The notes below the pieces were generated by a model, which saw only the letters and a program-made list of their open reading frames with translations, did no database searches and had not been told where the DNA came from. The translations under genes and the position numbers were made by a program. From positions 1 to 64,000 of the forward strand of contig JANBPK010000750.1 of assembly GCA_027579435.1 (NCBI GenBank): a stretch of 64,000 nt of DNA, given 5' to 3'. Of this stretch, positions 23,297-33,095 are shown piece by piece. Source of the DNA: Candolleomyces eurysporus. Taxonomy: Eukaryota; Basidiomycota; Agaricomycetes; Agaricales; Psathyrellaceae. The stretch's first letter is position 1, and every line of letters starts with the position of its first letter.

Positions 23297-25009
23297 CTAC
23301 CCGTCCCATGTGCGACGGCGAGGACGATGCTTGCGACGGTATGGATCTCGGTCAGCGTCATCGAGATAATACGGTGAAGGATCTACCAAACCGCGAGAAT
23401 TGAAATCAATGAACGGCGCTCTACGGACATGTAAAGTGAACTCACTAGGATGATATGGATTGCGACCTTTTACCATGAAACAGTGAGGATACACGGGAAT
23501 TGAGACCCTGCATCACAGAGGATATAAAACCCTTACTTTTTTCGTGAGTACCGTGAAGATGATTCTGGTGCCCATCATGCTCAAGCTGGTGCAAGGATTC
23601 GCTATCTTGGGACCTTCTACGGTGGGAATGTACCCCGTGTAGTTCTTGAGGGTACGCAGTAGTCGCTACGGGCGCGGTCGCAACATGAGGCCGGGGCGTT
23701 TCCGTGAGGTGATCTGACTTACGAGTGACCTGCGGATTGCCTGGCATCGTGTGGGATTGCGGAGCGCCATAAGTATGGACACTGCTCGTGTGATACACAT
23801 GGCTACCAGAAGGAGGAGCATTCTTGTAAAAGCTCTGCTGACTTCCTCCGTAGCTGGAGTAAGATGGAGGAGGAGGGAGGCTTGACGAAGATACCGGAGG
23901 CAGGCGGTGCTGTGGCTCTTGAGAAGGACCAGAGATTTGCCTTCGCTCTGTGTTACTTGGCAGACTGTCGTGGCTAGGCTGTTCAACTCCGTTAATGGTA
24001 TAAACCTTGCGACCATCGGGGAAAGTGCGGGTGACATGGTCATTCCCCTACGGCCGATAAGATTCAGCACTAGCTACCATGTTGAAGAGTTAACAATGAC
24101 GTACCTCCCAATCCCGTCGTTTTTGAACGGTCTGAGTGACCCCATTGATGCTTTGAGTCATGAAACTTTCCGACATCCATTTGCCGCCGCCGCGACCGCC
24201 AGTGCCCCGCCTGGGAGGCTCTGGAAGCATACCGAAGGGGGAAGTAGATCCCAGAAGCCCACCACCTCCAAATCCTCCCATAAAGGTGAATGGACTTGCC
24301 ATCGGATTGGCGTTGAATCCTGTGAATCCGTTCATTTCCCTCTCCCTCCGTTCCATCTCCTGGTCCAGGCGTTCGAATCTCTCAAACGGATCCTCGAAGA
24401 AAGCAGGACCCGATTGGAACCCGCCAAATGCAGACCGTGGGCCCAACATATCAGCGAAAATAGAGTTGAAAAGTACGAAGGGGTCCTGGAATGCGAAAGA
24501 TGGGAATTGCTGGTGATGTCTGTGAGAGAAGCCGCCAAATGGATCTGGGCCGAAGTCGAAATGAGCACTATATGTGCCATTGCTGTTACTGGCTTTCGGA
24601 ATCTCTTCCACTGGAGGAGGCCAGGCTCCATGGTAGTCGTATTCCTGTAAAGTCGTGATTAGCTGTGAACCACCACCAAGTTTTGGCGAGTGGGTCTGCA
24701 TACCTTGCGTTTCTCTGGGTCAGTGAGGATCTCGTATGCATTGTTGACCTAAGGCAGGGTAAGCGTTGCCTCGAAAGAGAAGATACACATAGACGGACCT
24801 TTCTGAACTTCTCCTCTGCAGCCTTCTTCTGTTCTTGAGACGCTGTTGGAGGAAGACGATCTGGGTGTGTTTGAAGTGCTCTCTTCCTATAAGCTTTCTT
24901 GACTGCTCGAAGAGTCAGCATTGTCATGCATGCCCAGGGTGCCGAACTCACTCTCTTCTACGGTAGCCGTAGCCTGGACACCGAGCTCCTCGTACAAGAG
25001 GGTTGCCAT
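23297..25009 (-). CDS. DnaJ / HSP40 J-domain protein (DNAJB6-like layout)
   Basis: Co-chaperone with an N-terminal J domain that would stimulate Hsp70 ATPase. The start at 25009 gives MATLLYEELGVQATATVEE, an intron, VKKAYRKRALQTHPDR with the essential HPD triad, QEQKKAAEEKFRKV, an intron, then NNAYEILTDPEKRK. A Phe/Gly-rich region follows (FGPDPFGGF, FQDPFVLFNSIFADMLG, GGFGGGGLLGSTSPFG), with the segment ESFMTQSINGVTQTVQKR, the order seen in DNAJB6/DNAJB2-like proteins rather than in type-I Hsp40s. No zinc-finger cysteines are present. The C-terminal third is His/Ser/Pro-rich and disordered. The exact end is uncertain: one frame stops at 23445 (HGKRSQSISS) and another continues after a possible intron to 23297, ending RPRRRTWDG. 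Confidence 0.85.
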
Positions 25010-25206
25010 TGTGGTGCGCTGTCAATGGTGGTGGTTGCAGTGTAAGCTGTGGAGGCGTCTATTTGAAGGGTCGAAGGTTCTGGTCCACGATTAATTAGGC
25101 AGGATAGCCCCTTTCAATCACCAAACGTCATTACTCTAGCCGATCACGTGGAGTCCATCAGTTCCCTCATTTTTCTGCGTTTCTGCAGCGTCTCACCAGG
25201 CCGACA
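25010..25206. promoter_or_regulatory. 197-bp divergent promoter, J-protein / IPI3
   Basis: Bidirectional spacer carrying GATCACGTGG with a CACGTG core at 25145-25150, midway to the IPI3 start. The same ATCACGTG context appears in the sirtuin/methyltransferase divergent promoter at 41295-41300. A basic helix-loop-helix (Cbf1-type) site is the usual reading of this palindrome; function here is inferred. Confidence 0.5.
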
Positions 25207-27063
25207 ATGCACCTTCAAGAGGTCATTTTGTGCTCAACGACGTCCCAGCAGCCAAATGCTGCTGCTGGGGCAATAACCATCCATGATATTCAGACTGGCG
25301 CCATCCTAGCATCCTTCAAGCAGACAAACGCTGCTCCTCACAGCATTGCAGTGCTCGAATCTAAAAGCACACAGGGTGGCTTCGTCCTGGCTGCACAGGT
25401 CGAAAAAAGCATTCTAAATGTTTATAATTTCCAGAAGGTATGCTCCATGATCTTATCATTTAATTTGTTGGATAATGACAGTAATCCAGGATCAACTAGC
25501 TCTCAAAATCGTTCTCCCAGAAAAACTGACCTGCATCGCAGTGGACACCAACGGTGATTTCTGTGCAGCAGGAACGTCGCAAGGGCGCATCTACTTTTGG
25601 GAGGTGAGCATGCACCCATATTCTTGCAGAGTATCTGATCAGAAGTGTAGGTTTCGTCAGGAATTCTGTACAATGCCTGGGACGCCCACTACCGCTCGGT
25701 GAATGTTTTACGGTTCACCCCAGATGGTGCAGCGCTTGTATCCGGCAGTGATGATTCTGGCGTAAGCGTCTGGTCCGTGTCGAGGTCAATACGACCACCT
25801 TTTATATCCCATTCATTCGCTGATCTCTCTCCTCCGGTCAGATTAGTGAACGAAGACGTTCAATCTGAACTCCCAACTCCATTCTGCACCCTGACCGACC
25901 ACACACTTCCTGTCACGGATATTGTCTGCGGGATAGGCATCTTCCCTAACTGCCGCGTTATGACTGCGTCAGCGGACCATTCAGTCAAGGTATGGGTTTC
26001 CACTCGAGCAATGTGCAGTCGCGCTAAACGTCAGATAGATTTGGGACCTTGGCACAAAATCGCTGTTAACCACTTTTCAATTCCCCGAAAGCATTTCACT
26101 TTTGGCATGGGATGTGACAGAACGATTCTTCTTTGCCATCTCATCCACTGGCTCCATTTACCAAATCAACCTCTTCCGTCAAAAGCCAAGATTTGGCGGA
26201 CACGCAATGCAAGCAATAGGTGGCCTTGGTGCAAACGATGTCGTTCGCATCGACGAAGAATATCTACAAGCTCAAAAGAAGCGGCTTGTCCATGTTGGGT
26301 AAGGCACATTGTTTGAGCGCCTCGGCTACCTTCTGACTCGATCGCATAGCCAAGTGGTTTCGTCGGCGACGATATCCTTGAGTTCAACATGGTTACTCGT
26401 TGGAACCGTTGATGGTCAAATTCACATCTACGACATCCCATCGCACCAGCTTCTTCGATCCATCTCTACACATAAAGGCTTTTCAATATCGCACCTTCAA
26501 ACGATGATGAAGCCTCCCGACTTGAGCGGTCATGTTAGCGTTGATTTCAAGGTCGGAGCAAGTGCAGACCTGAAGGACACAATACCTGTAAAGCCTGTCG
26601 TTCCTTTCCAACGGACAAGGGACGCAAAAGCGAGAGAAGCCCACGAAGTCCTCGTACTTCTGAAAAATAAAACCGCAGTATGTGACACCTCCCTCTTCAT
26701 TACCGCGCTACATCGAACTGAAACCAAATCCTCGGCTAGCCCCCACCCGACTTCTGCGGATTCTACGAAAGCGAAGACTTTTTGAAAGAGCACGCCTTCT
26801 TCGTTCAGCCCGTATCCACGAACAACTCCAGCTCCTCAGCGACCAACACCGCATCGCTGCAATCTCGCGTTCAAGACCTGGAATATGAAGTCGAGCAACT
26901 GCGGGTGCAGCTCAGCAAAGCCAAAGGCGTGAATGATGCGATGTGGGACACTGTCGTACAACGATTTGTTGATCAAGGGGGATCCAATGGCGGCACCTCG
27001 AGTGAAGCTGAGGATCCGGAGGACAGCAAACGGAATCACAAACGCGGGCGTACTGGCAATTGA
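25207..27063 (+). CDS. IPI3: WD40 protein IPI3 (Rix1 complex, pre-rRNA processing)
   Basis: WD-repeat subunit of the Rix1-Ipi1-Ipi3 complex (WDR18 in animals), needed for ITS2 processing and late pre-60S remodelling. Six exons (25207-25437, 25490-25603, 25651-25989, 26039-26298, 26350-26677, 26740-27063) give 531 aa. WD-like strands include ITIHDIQTGAILASFKQT, FCAAGTSQGRIYFWE, VNVLRFTPDGAALVSGSDDS, GVSVWSVSRS, VMTASADHSVKVWDLGT (the last crossing an intron) and TWLLVGTVDGQIHIYDIPSH. The C-terminus has a coiled coil, LQSRVQDLEYEVEQLRVQLS, and a basic end. The last exon is duplicated at 31.5 kb (see the repeat entries); this copy is intact. Identity rests on the WD layout plus the C-terminal coiled coil typical of Ipi3. 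Confidence 0.88.
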
Positions 27064-27965
27064 GAATGGTTGATAAATAGCTATGTTGGTGCTATCCTAC
27101 TTTACACAGGTTAAATTGAATGTAAATAGCTACAGATTTGATTGAGGATTAGAATAGTCGCAAATCTGCTCTATTTTTGTTCTCGCAGCAGGACGAAAAT
27201 GTCGCCGAATGCTGGCGCGCTGAACACGTCCTTCGTCCGGGGAACATCCATACTGGAATTTGCCTTTAAGAACGAAGCGGGTTTGAGAGTCACGTTAAGG
27301 TGCTCGACAGGCACCCTGTGGAGGAAAAAGAGAAACGTCAGCATCCTGCAATTCAGAAAAAGGGACGGAAAGCTTACACCGGCCAGTCTTCCGGTCGGGG
27401 CATATCCGTCGTGCCAAGTTGACATAAACCAACGAACCCTCCCCAACCTCATTCTCCTTGCCCTCGACCTACTTGCCAATCGAATCCTTTGGCCCCTTTC
27501 TCATGCTGAACCGGTAAATGCATTGGGAAGGGGAATAATATCGGACTCGATAACGGTGCCCTCGAGGCCGTCATCTAATATACACGAAGGAAGAACATGT
27601 GTTGATCGTAGTGTCCGTTCATGTTGCAAGGGAGCTATGATGGTACCGAATGGATTTGGGTCGTCGTCCTTAGAAACCCACGCTTGCAAGATACTGGTCA
27701 GAATCTCGAATCTGCATGGCCGCTTTTTCAGCGGTTGTAATCCAAATGTACTTTGGGTAGAGAGGGCGTTAGCGACGCGATTACGCTTCGACCATATGGC
27801 TATGAGCTAACCATAATTTGCCAGGGTGCACACATGCTGACGATGAGACCTCGGCGACAGACCATATATCCTCCCCAGCGTGGTAGTTGGAATGTTTTCG
27901 GAAGACGCCATTCGTGAATGCAGATTACGTCCTAAAACACGAGCTTCGCTCTCCGCTGAGTAAAG
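26765..27965. repeat. Segmental direct repeat, copy A (IPI3 tail + amine oxidase 3' part)
   Basis: This block matches 31539-33095 in the same orientation. It begins inside the last IPI3 exon at ACGAAAGCGAAGACTTTTTG and runs through the IPI3 3' UTR into minus-strand copper amine oxidase sequence, ending near 27965. Differences are scattered substitutions and small indels. Copy A also lacks about 320 bp of amine oxidase coding sequence present in copy B (corresponding roughly to 32290-32610). Confidence 0.92.
27183..27965 (-). pseudogene. Copper amine oxidase pseudogene (3' fragment)
   Basis: Truncated copy of the intact amine oxidase at 31942-34677. Still readable are VEHLNVTLKPASFLKAN near the C-terminus and the region around the topaquinone tyrosine (codon at 27815-27813). 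It is disabled by a nonsense change in GKWVEGKEN (TGG to TAG at 27471-27469), a one-base deletion in the segment equal to YINFGTTHIPRPEDWP, and an internal deletion of about 320 bp. The 5' half of the gene is missing; homology stops near 27965. It retains a GT donor just after the topaquinone codon, where the intact gene has GC. No product is expected. Confidence 0.9.
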
Positions 27966-28151
27966 GAAGCGCCGGGGGACAGAAGCTCTGTTAGAATAAA
28001 CAACGGAGTCAAAGGAGGCTTGCGATATAGTGTATCATCGATGAGCGACATTGCTTGCCACCGGATTTCGTTGCCCGAAAACATATCTTATGATAATGAT
28101 GTTCTGCGGAACAATGCAGAGACGATACAGTAGGACAAGCGCGGGAAGCAA

Positions 28152-28821
28152 TCATTCGGTCGGCGCCACAAAAGCTAGATACCCTTCGTCCGAGTCACCG
28201 GGGGTTGCGAGTGTGGCAGGCCTACTTCCTACCATCCTATGCCACTTATAGCCCTTAAGGGCCTGTTCCATCTCCCCAGGTGAAAGATCCATCAGTTGAC
28301 ATAACACCTCGAACGACCGATCCTTCCTCTTCAGAAAGCCTGGAATATCGTGCACTTGGTAATTGTTGGTGCACAGGCAAAGGAAAAAGACTGCCGGGTC
28401 CTTGCCGCACATGATCAAGTAGCGGTAGGGGATCTCACTGTTTTTTTCAGGGCACGACAAAATATTAGCTCGAAGCGCCCCTAAAAGAGAATAGCCATGC
28501 ACTCACCTGGGATCAAGTCCCGATTGACGCCCCTGTAGTTTGAGGTAATCCAGAAGTGCGATAGGAGTGGTCCATTTCAACGGAGAGATGTATTTGGAGT
28601 CGATGAACTGTCCTGAAATGAAAAATCCTGCGGTATAGAGGGGAGTGGGATAGGAGATCCCATTGATTTCCTTCATCGAATGAATTGCTGGGGGAGGTTC
28701 GCCGTCAAATTCACAACTCGGCGGAAACACCTTATCGTATCTGAAAAATAGAGATTGAGTCTAATATAGAGAGTGAAAAGGGCGACATCTACCCGGGGGG
28801 ATGCTTTAGCTTTCGGGACAT
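28152..28821 (-). CDS. Hypothetical protein, 182 aa
   Basis: No family recognised. Three exons (28821-28793, 28740-28507, 28437-28152) sum to 549 nt. The first exon encodes MSRKLKHPPG with the Gly codon split. The chain continues YDKVFPPSCEFDGEPPPA, GISYPTPLYTAGFFISGQFI, KWTTPIALLDYLKLQGRQSG, EIPYRYLIMCGKDPAVFFLC and ends DEGYLAFVAPTE. One segment (PAVFFLCLCTN) is hydrophobic but too short for a confident membrane helix. Phases match at both introns and the start context is clean, so a real gene is likely. It sits in the interval between the two copies of the duplicated IPI3/amine-oxidase block. A CACGTG at 28888-28893 lies about 70 bp upstream. Confidence 0.6.
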
Positions 28822-30034
28822 GGCGTGGAACGAATAAGTAGTTGCCCAGCATTCAAACCCTTCTTATAAGGCACATAAGACACCAGTCACGTGAGTCGCT
28901 GTTTGCCGACTCGTGACCCATGACATCATAGAAATACTTAAGAAGGAATTGTATATCCAAAATCAAAAGAGGCCAAACACGCGTCGCATCATGAGCCTAG
29001 GCGGGGGTGCCGGTGAAGGCGTTAAAGGTACCTCAGGCTCTCGCGCCGTGGTCCCGAGTCCCGACATCTACCTTTATTTATCTTGTCGACGATCCTGCGA
29101 CAGCCTTCATCCTTAAGATGTTGACTCGGGAATTCTGTGTGTACTTAGTCCCTCGTCCCCTCGCTCTCGCCTCCCCTCCTTCAGTTCCTCACTTTCTGCT
29201 CGAGCTCACTCTTTTCTCACCCCCCCTCCTCCCTTTCACACCAGTGCTTCCTCGGCGTTGGTATAGTCGGCTCCCGACTCCCTCCCGACTCCTTCTTCCG
29301 TCCGGGAGTCGTATCGAGTTTCGTCTTGTCCAACACTTCGGAAGCGCTCAGATGCCAGAACCTCCCTCTTCCACTTCTCGAGCCAGCCACATCTCCTCCT
29401 CCGTGTTCCTCTCGTTTTGGCTCGGTTTTACCTTCAATTTTTATCTCGCTTTTTCTGTTTTCTTTGGTCGCTCTGGCATCTCACCCCCACCTTTGGAACT
29501 GGGATTCTCCATTGTGCCAGCTCCATCGTAGACTCACCACTCATGTACCTTTTATTAGTCCTGATATTATACATCACTCTTCTTGCCCTTTCTCCTCTCA
29601 CCGATTTAGCCTTCTGCCGTTACGAAGCTACCTCAGGCTGGGTGTATTTTGACACCTAGACTTCCTGGACTCAAAGCTTCATCGGTGCTCTCAAAAACAA
29701 TATCTAGTGCTCAGATATGTGAACTGAAGCCAAATATTGATGTCTGGGAGCCTGGGATGGATTGACGATCGCATACGCACTTACATAGTCTCGCTCCTCC
29801 ACTGAACTACTTGTCCTAGAAATAAAGTTGAGCTGTAGGTGGGGGACGGAGAGGGAGGACGTGATGTCCGTTAACAGCTTCTGAGTCAATTTCGACCAAA
29901 TAAACCGCGCATATATNAAAAAAAAGCTAGGTGTCCAACTGTATGCACATGAGCCCTTCCTTCCCATTTACCTCACGAAACCGGACACTCCAGCAGACAA
30001 ACCCGCCAATCTCAACTCTCGGGCTCAGTGCACG
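28822..30034. other. Divergent intergenic region with a long pyrimidine-rich tract
   Basis: About 1.2 kb between divergent genes. From roughly 29140 to 29600 the plus strand is strongly C+T-rich with very few A or G runs; such tracts are common in promoters and leaders of well-expressed fungal genes. The tract lies between two identical 11-bp sequences, TACCTCAGGCT, at 29029-29039 and 29629-29639. A 174-codon frame at 29007-29531 is low complexity (Pro/Leu/Ser) and was not called. An N precedes an A-run at 29917. Confidence 0.45.
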
Positions 30035-31392
30035 ATGTTAATCATTCTACGTGCTATTTTCACTGCAACCCTCCTTGCTTTTCTCTCTGCCCGCCGAGTC
30101 CTTGCTTTTGTCGCTGCAAGCCTCCAGAACTTCTCCCGTTTGGAAACCAACTCGAATGAATTTGGGCTTGCCATCTTCACTGCATGTGTACTGGTCTCCT
30201 CGGGCACCTTCAACTCCCGTTCAACTGAAGATGTCCTACACCCGCTCTGGAACTTGATATTTTCTGATCTTTGCCACAAGCACCGCTCTTCGCTGCTTCC
30301 AACACCACAATGGCGCATATACACCTCCCGCATCACCCAGGCCAGTGAAGGTATATATCTCTTCACTCTGTGCCCCTGAAATCATACCGACCTTTTTCAG
30401 ATGACGACGCAGATACATCTATCCAAACTGTCCCTGATAGAACGGCTAGAGGAGTCATCACGGATTTTGCTGTTCTCATGCCTATTCTTGCTGCAAGGAA
30501 TCCGGACTTTGAGCCGATTCCTGCACTTGTGGAGCTCATCGAGAATGAGCTTCGATCATCCACTCCTGGCGACGGATTCGCCTCCTACATCCGCGCAGCT
30601 CGCATCGTAGCCTTGTTTGCACCAATTCTTGCCGAACTGAAACGTCCTGTCACTCGCCACCCGCCGGATATTCTTCACTACAGCCAGCAGCTGCGAGACA
30701 GGCTAGCTGACGCCCAGGCACAGGTTCTGAATCAGTGTCACTGCCTGTTCTCCTCCGCAAAATATGCCGGTCAGCGTTATGTCGTACTCATCGCCGCTGT
30801 TGGCGAGTGGTGGACCCTCTCTGTCAGAGAACGGGCCTCTTTTTCTGAAGCCTTTGAATTCGACGTTTATGTCTCGGTACGAGAGGCGGAGCAGCAAGAA
30901 TTGGAAGATCAATATGCCGACGCAGAAAAGGAGCCGCTTTATTCACCGCCGACCATCCTCACTCATGTTGGCGACGTCAATTCTTTGGCCTCTCAACGTG
31001 AACAGGACAGGACAAAGAAACAAAATGAAGATAGGAATCTCAGGGCTAGGAGGCGTGAAAGGGAAAGGCAGAACGCGACCACCCACGCAGCTGAAATCGC
31101 CGATCTGCAAGCCTTTGTTGAGGAAAGTGGAGCAAAATCCTTTTACAGCGACGCCGAGCTCTCCCGACTTTATGCACTTCGAGAAGCTGTTCCTGAAACG
31201 GCCTTCAATCAGTCTTCAAACCCGTTTCCAAAAGTTCCCAATTTCGGATTCGCTCTCCCTACGAATCTCACACTCGAGGACCACATCGATGCCTGGACTG
31301 GCCCTATGCGACTCGGTAGCACACAGTCCGATGCTTATGTGCAATTCATCAAGGGTACTTTAGATGTAATGGTAGAGTCCAACGAGGCGTAG
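30035..31392 (+). CDS. Orphan protein, 435 aa; possible degenerate nuclease-like fold
   Basis: Two exons (30035-30350 and 30401-31392) join in frame through a 50-nt intron to 435 aa. The N-terminus begins MLIILRAIFTATLLAFLSAR, which is hydrophobic and could be a signal anchor. The centre contains GVITDFAVLMPILAARN, IPALVELIENELR, then LADAQAQVLNQCHCLFSS and YVVLIAAVGEWWTLSVRE. This order (acidic DF.VL strand, a VE.I. strand, a QA-containing helix, then a GxWW segment) recalls Agaricomycete families that I believe have a restriction-endonuclease-like fold. The usual catalytic E-x-K is not seen, so activity is doubtful. The C-terminal third has a charged Arg/Glu helix (NLRARRRERERQNATTHAA). It lies between the duplicated blocks. 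Function unknown. Confidence 0.6.
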
Positions 31393-31461
31393 CTCCCTTT
31401 TTTGAACAGTCTTGTGCCTTGTATTTCTCATTGTCCGATAGAATCCTTCGAGGAAGTCATA

Positions 31462-31536
31462 CTGGTGTTATCCTGTTTTCTACAGTTTAATTTGAATGCG
31501 ATCAACTACATATTCAATTGAAGATCGGAACAGTCG
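31462..31536. repeat. Third, partial copy of the IPI3 3' flank
   Basis: About 75 bp (CTGGTGTTATCC ... GATCGGAACAGTCG) resemble the IPI3 3' UTR at about 27088-27165 and its copy at about 31857-31936. The piece abuts the start of copy B almost directly: 3'-flank sequence is followed within three bases by last-exon sequence, the order expected at a head-to-tail tandem junction. Confidence 0.75.
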
Positions 31537-31538
31537 AA

Positions 31539-31845
31539 ACGAAAGCGAAGACTTTTTGAAAGAGCACGCCTTCTTCGTTCAGCCTGTATCCACGAACAAC
31601 TCCGGCTCCTCAGCGACCAATACCGTATCGCTGCAATCTCGCGTTCAAGACCTGGAATACGAAGTCGAGCAACTGCGGATGCAGCTCAGCAAAAAGCCGA
31701 AGGTGTGAATGACGCGATGTGGGACACTGTCGTACAACGATTTGTTGATCAAGGAAGATCCAATGGCGGCACCTTGAGTGAAGCTGAGGACCCGGAGGAC
31801 ATGAAACGGAGTCGGGCGTACTGGCAATTGAGAACGGTCAACCAC
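31539..31845 (+). pseudogene. IPI3 last-exon fragment, frameshifted
   Basis: Copy of the C-terminal IPI3 exon (EDFLKEHAFFVQPVSTNN, then the coiled-coil region) with no WD-repeat exons upstream. Two extra A residues relative to the intact gene, in the stretch encoding QLSK, shift the frame and end it at QLSKKPKV. The downstream segment NDAMWDTVVQRFVDQ survives only in another frame. No promoter or start codon is associated, so it is a non-functional by-product of the duplication. Confidence 0.9.
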
Positions 31846-33095
31846 AAAATAGCTATGTTGGTACTATCCTACTTTACACAAGTTAAATTGAATGCAAATA
31901 GCTACATATTTAATTGAGGATTAGAACAGTCGCAAATCTGCTCAATTTGTGTTCCCGCAGCAAGACGACGTTTGTGCTCCATTGAGCTTATCGCTGAATG
32001 CTGGCACACTTAGCGCGTCCTTCGTCCCGGGGACATCCATACTGGGATTTGCTTTGAAGAACGAAGCGGGTTTGAGAGTCACATTGAGGTGTTCGACAGG
32101 CATTCTGTGGAAGAAAAAGGAACGTATCAGCATCCTGCGATTCAGAGAAAGGGGCGGAAAGCTTACACGGGCCAATCTTCCGGTCGGGGTATATGCGTCG
32201 TCCCAAAGTTGATATAGACCAACAAATCCTCATCGACCACATTCTCTTTACCCTCAACCCACTTGCCAATCGAGTCCTTTGGCTCCTCCCTCGTCATTGG
32301 AACGTACTTCCCAGAGGGCCAGATTCTCTGACTTCCAGATTTGGTCCCTTCGACCTCTTTACACACCCACAGTGTATTCGACAAGAAGGTAGAACGCTTC
32401 GCAGCCCAGCTATCCTCCCTCACCATCATAGGCGCTGCGGCTCCTTTCACTCCGATAGCGAAACCGCCTGCTTTACCCGAGGCGTAATGCTTCCTACCAG
32501 AGTTGACGATCCTCCATCTTCGCTCCTTGGTAAAATCGTACTGGCGTCCAGTTTCATTCTCGATGACAGTATCTTGGGAAATGAATGCATTTCCAGCGTA
32601 GTTGCTTGCCGAACCGGTAGGGGCGTCGGGAAGAGGGATAACGTCCGACTCGATAACGGTGTTCTTGAGTCCATCGATCATAGGGTCCACACGAAGGCAG
32701 AACATATGTTGGTGGTAATGTGCGTTGATGTTGGGAGCTACGGTGGCACCGAAAGGATTCGGCTCATTGTCACCGGACACATACACTTGCAAAATCCCGG
32801 TGAGGCGAACCTCGAATTCGACATGGCCGTCTTGGTAGAAGTGGTAATTCCAAACATACTCTGTGGTATAGTTGTTAGCGCCGGGGATACGCCTTGACTA
32901 TACCAGTGGCGGGTACTTGCCATAATTTGCCAGGGTGCACACCATACTGACGACGAGACGTCGGCGACGAACTGTGTGTCCTCGACCGCCAGTGCGATAG
33001 TCGGAATGTTTCCAGAGAACTCCAGCGTCCTCTTCGTGAATGCAAATTACATTCTTGATTACGAACGCGTCTCCGCTGTGGGTGACATAGGCGCC
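31539..33095. repeat. Segmental direct repeat, copy B
   Basis: Direct repeat of 26765-27965. In this copy the IPI3 part is a dead tail fragment, while the amine oxidase part belongs to a complete gene. Homology starts sharply at ACGAAAGCGAAGAC (31539) and fades near 33095. The two copies are about 4.8 kb apart and enclose two orphan genes. Confidence 0.92.

Noticed and set aside
29007..29531. 174-codon ORF in the pyrimidine-rich tract
   Set aside because: Low-complexity Pro/Leu/Ser product explained by C+T-rich sequence; no splice extension and no motif.
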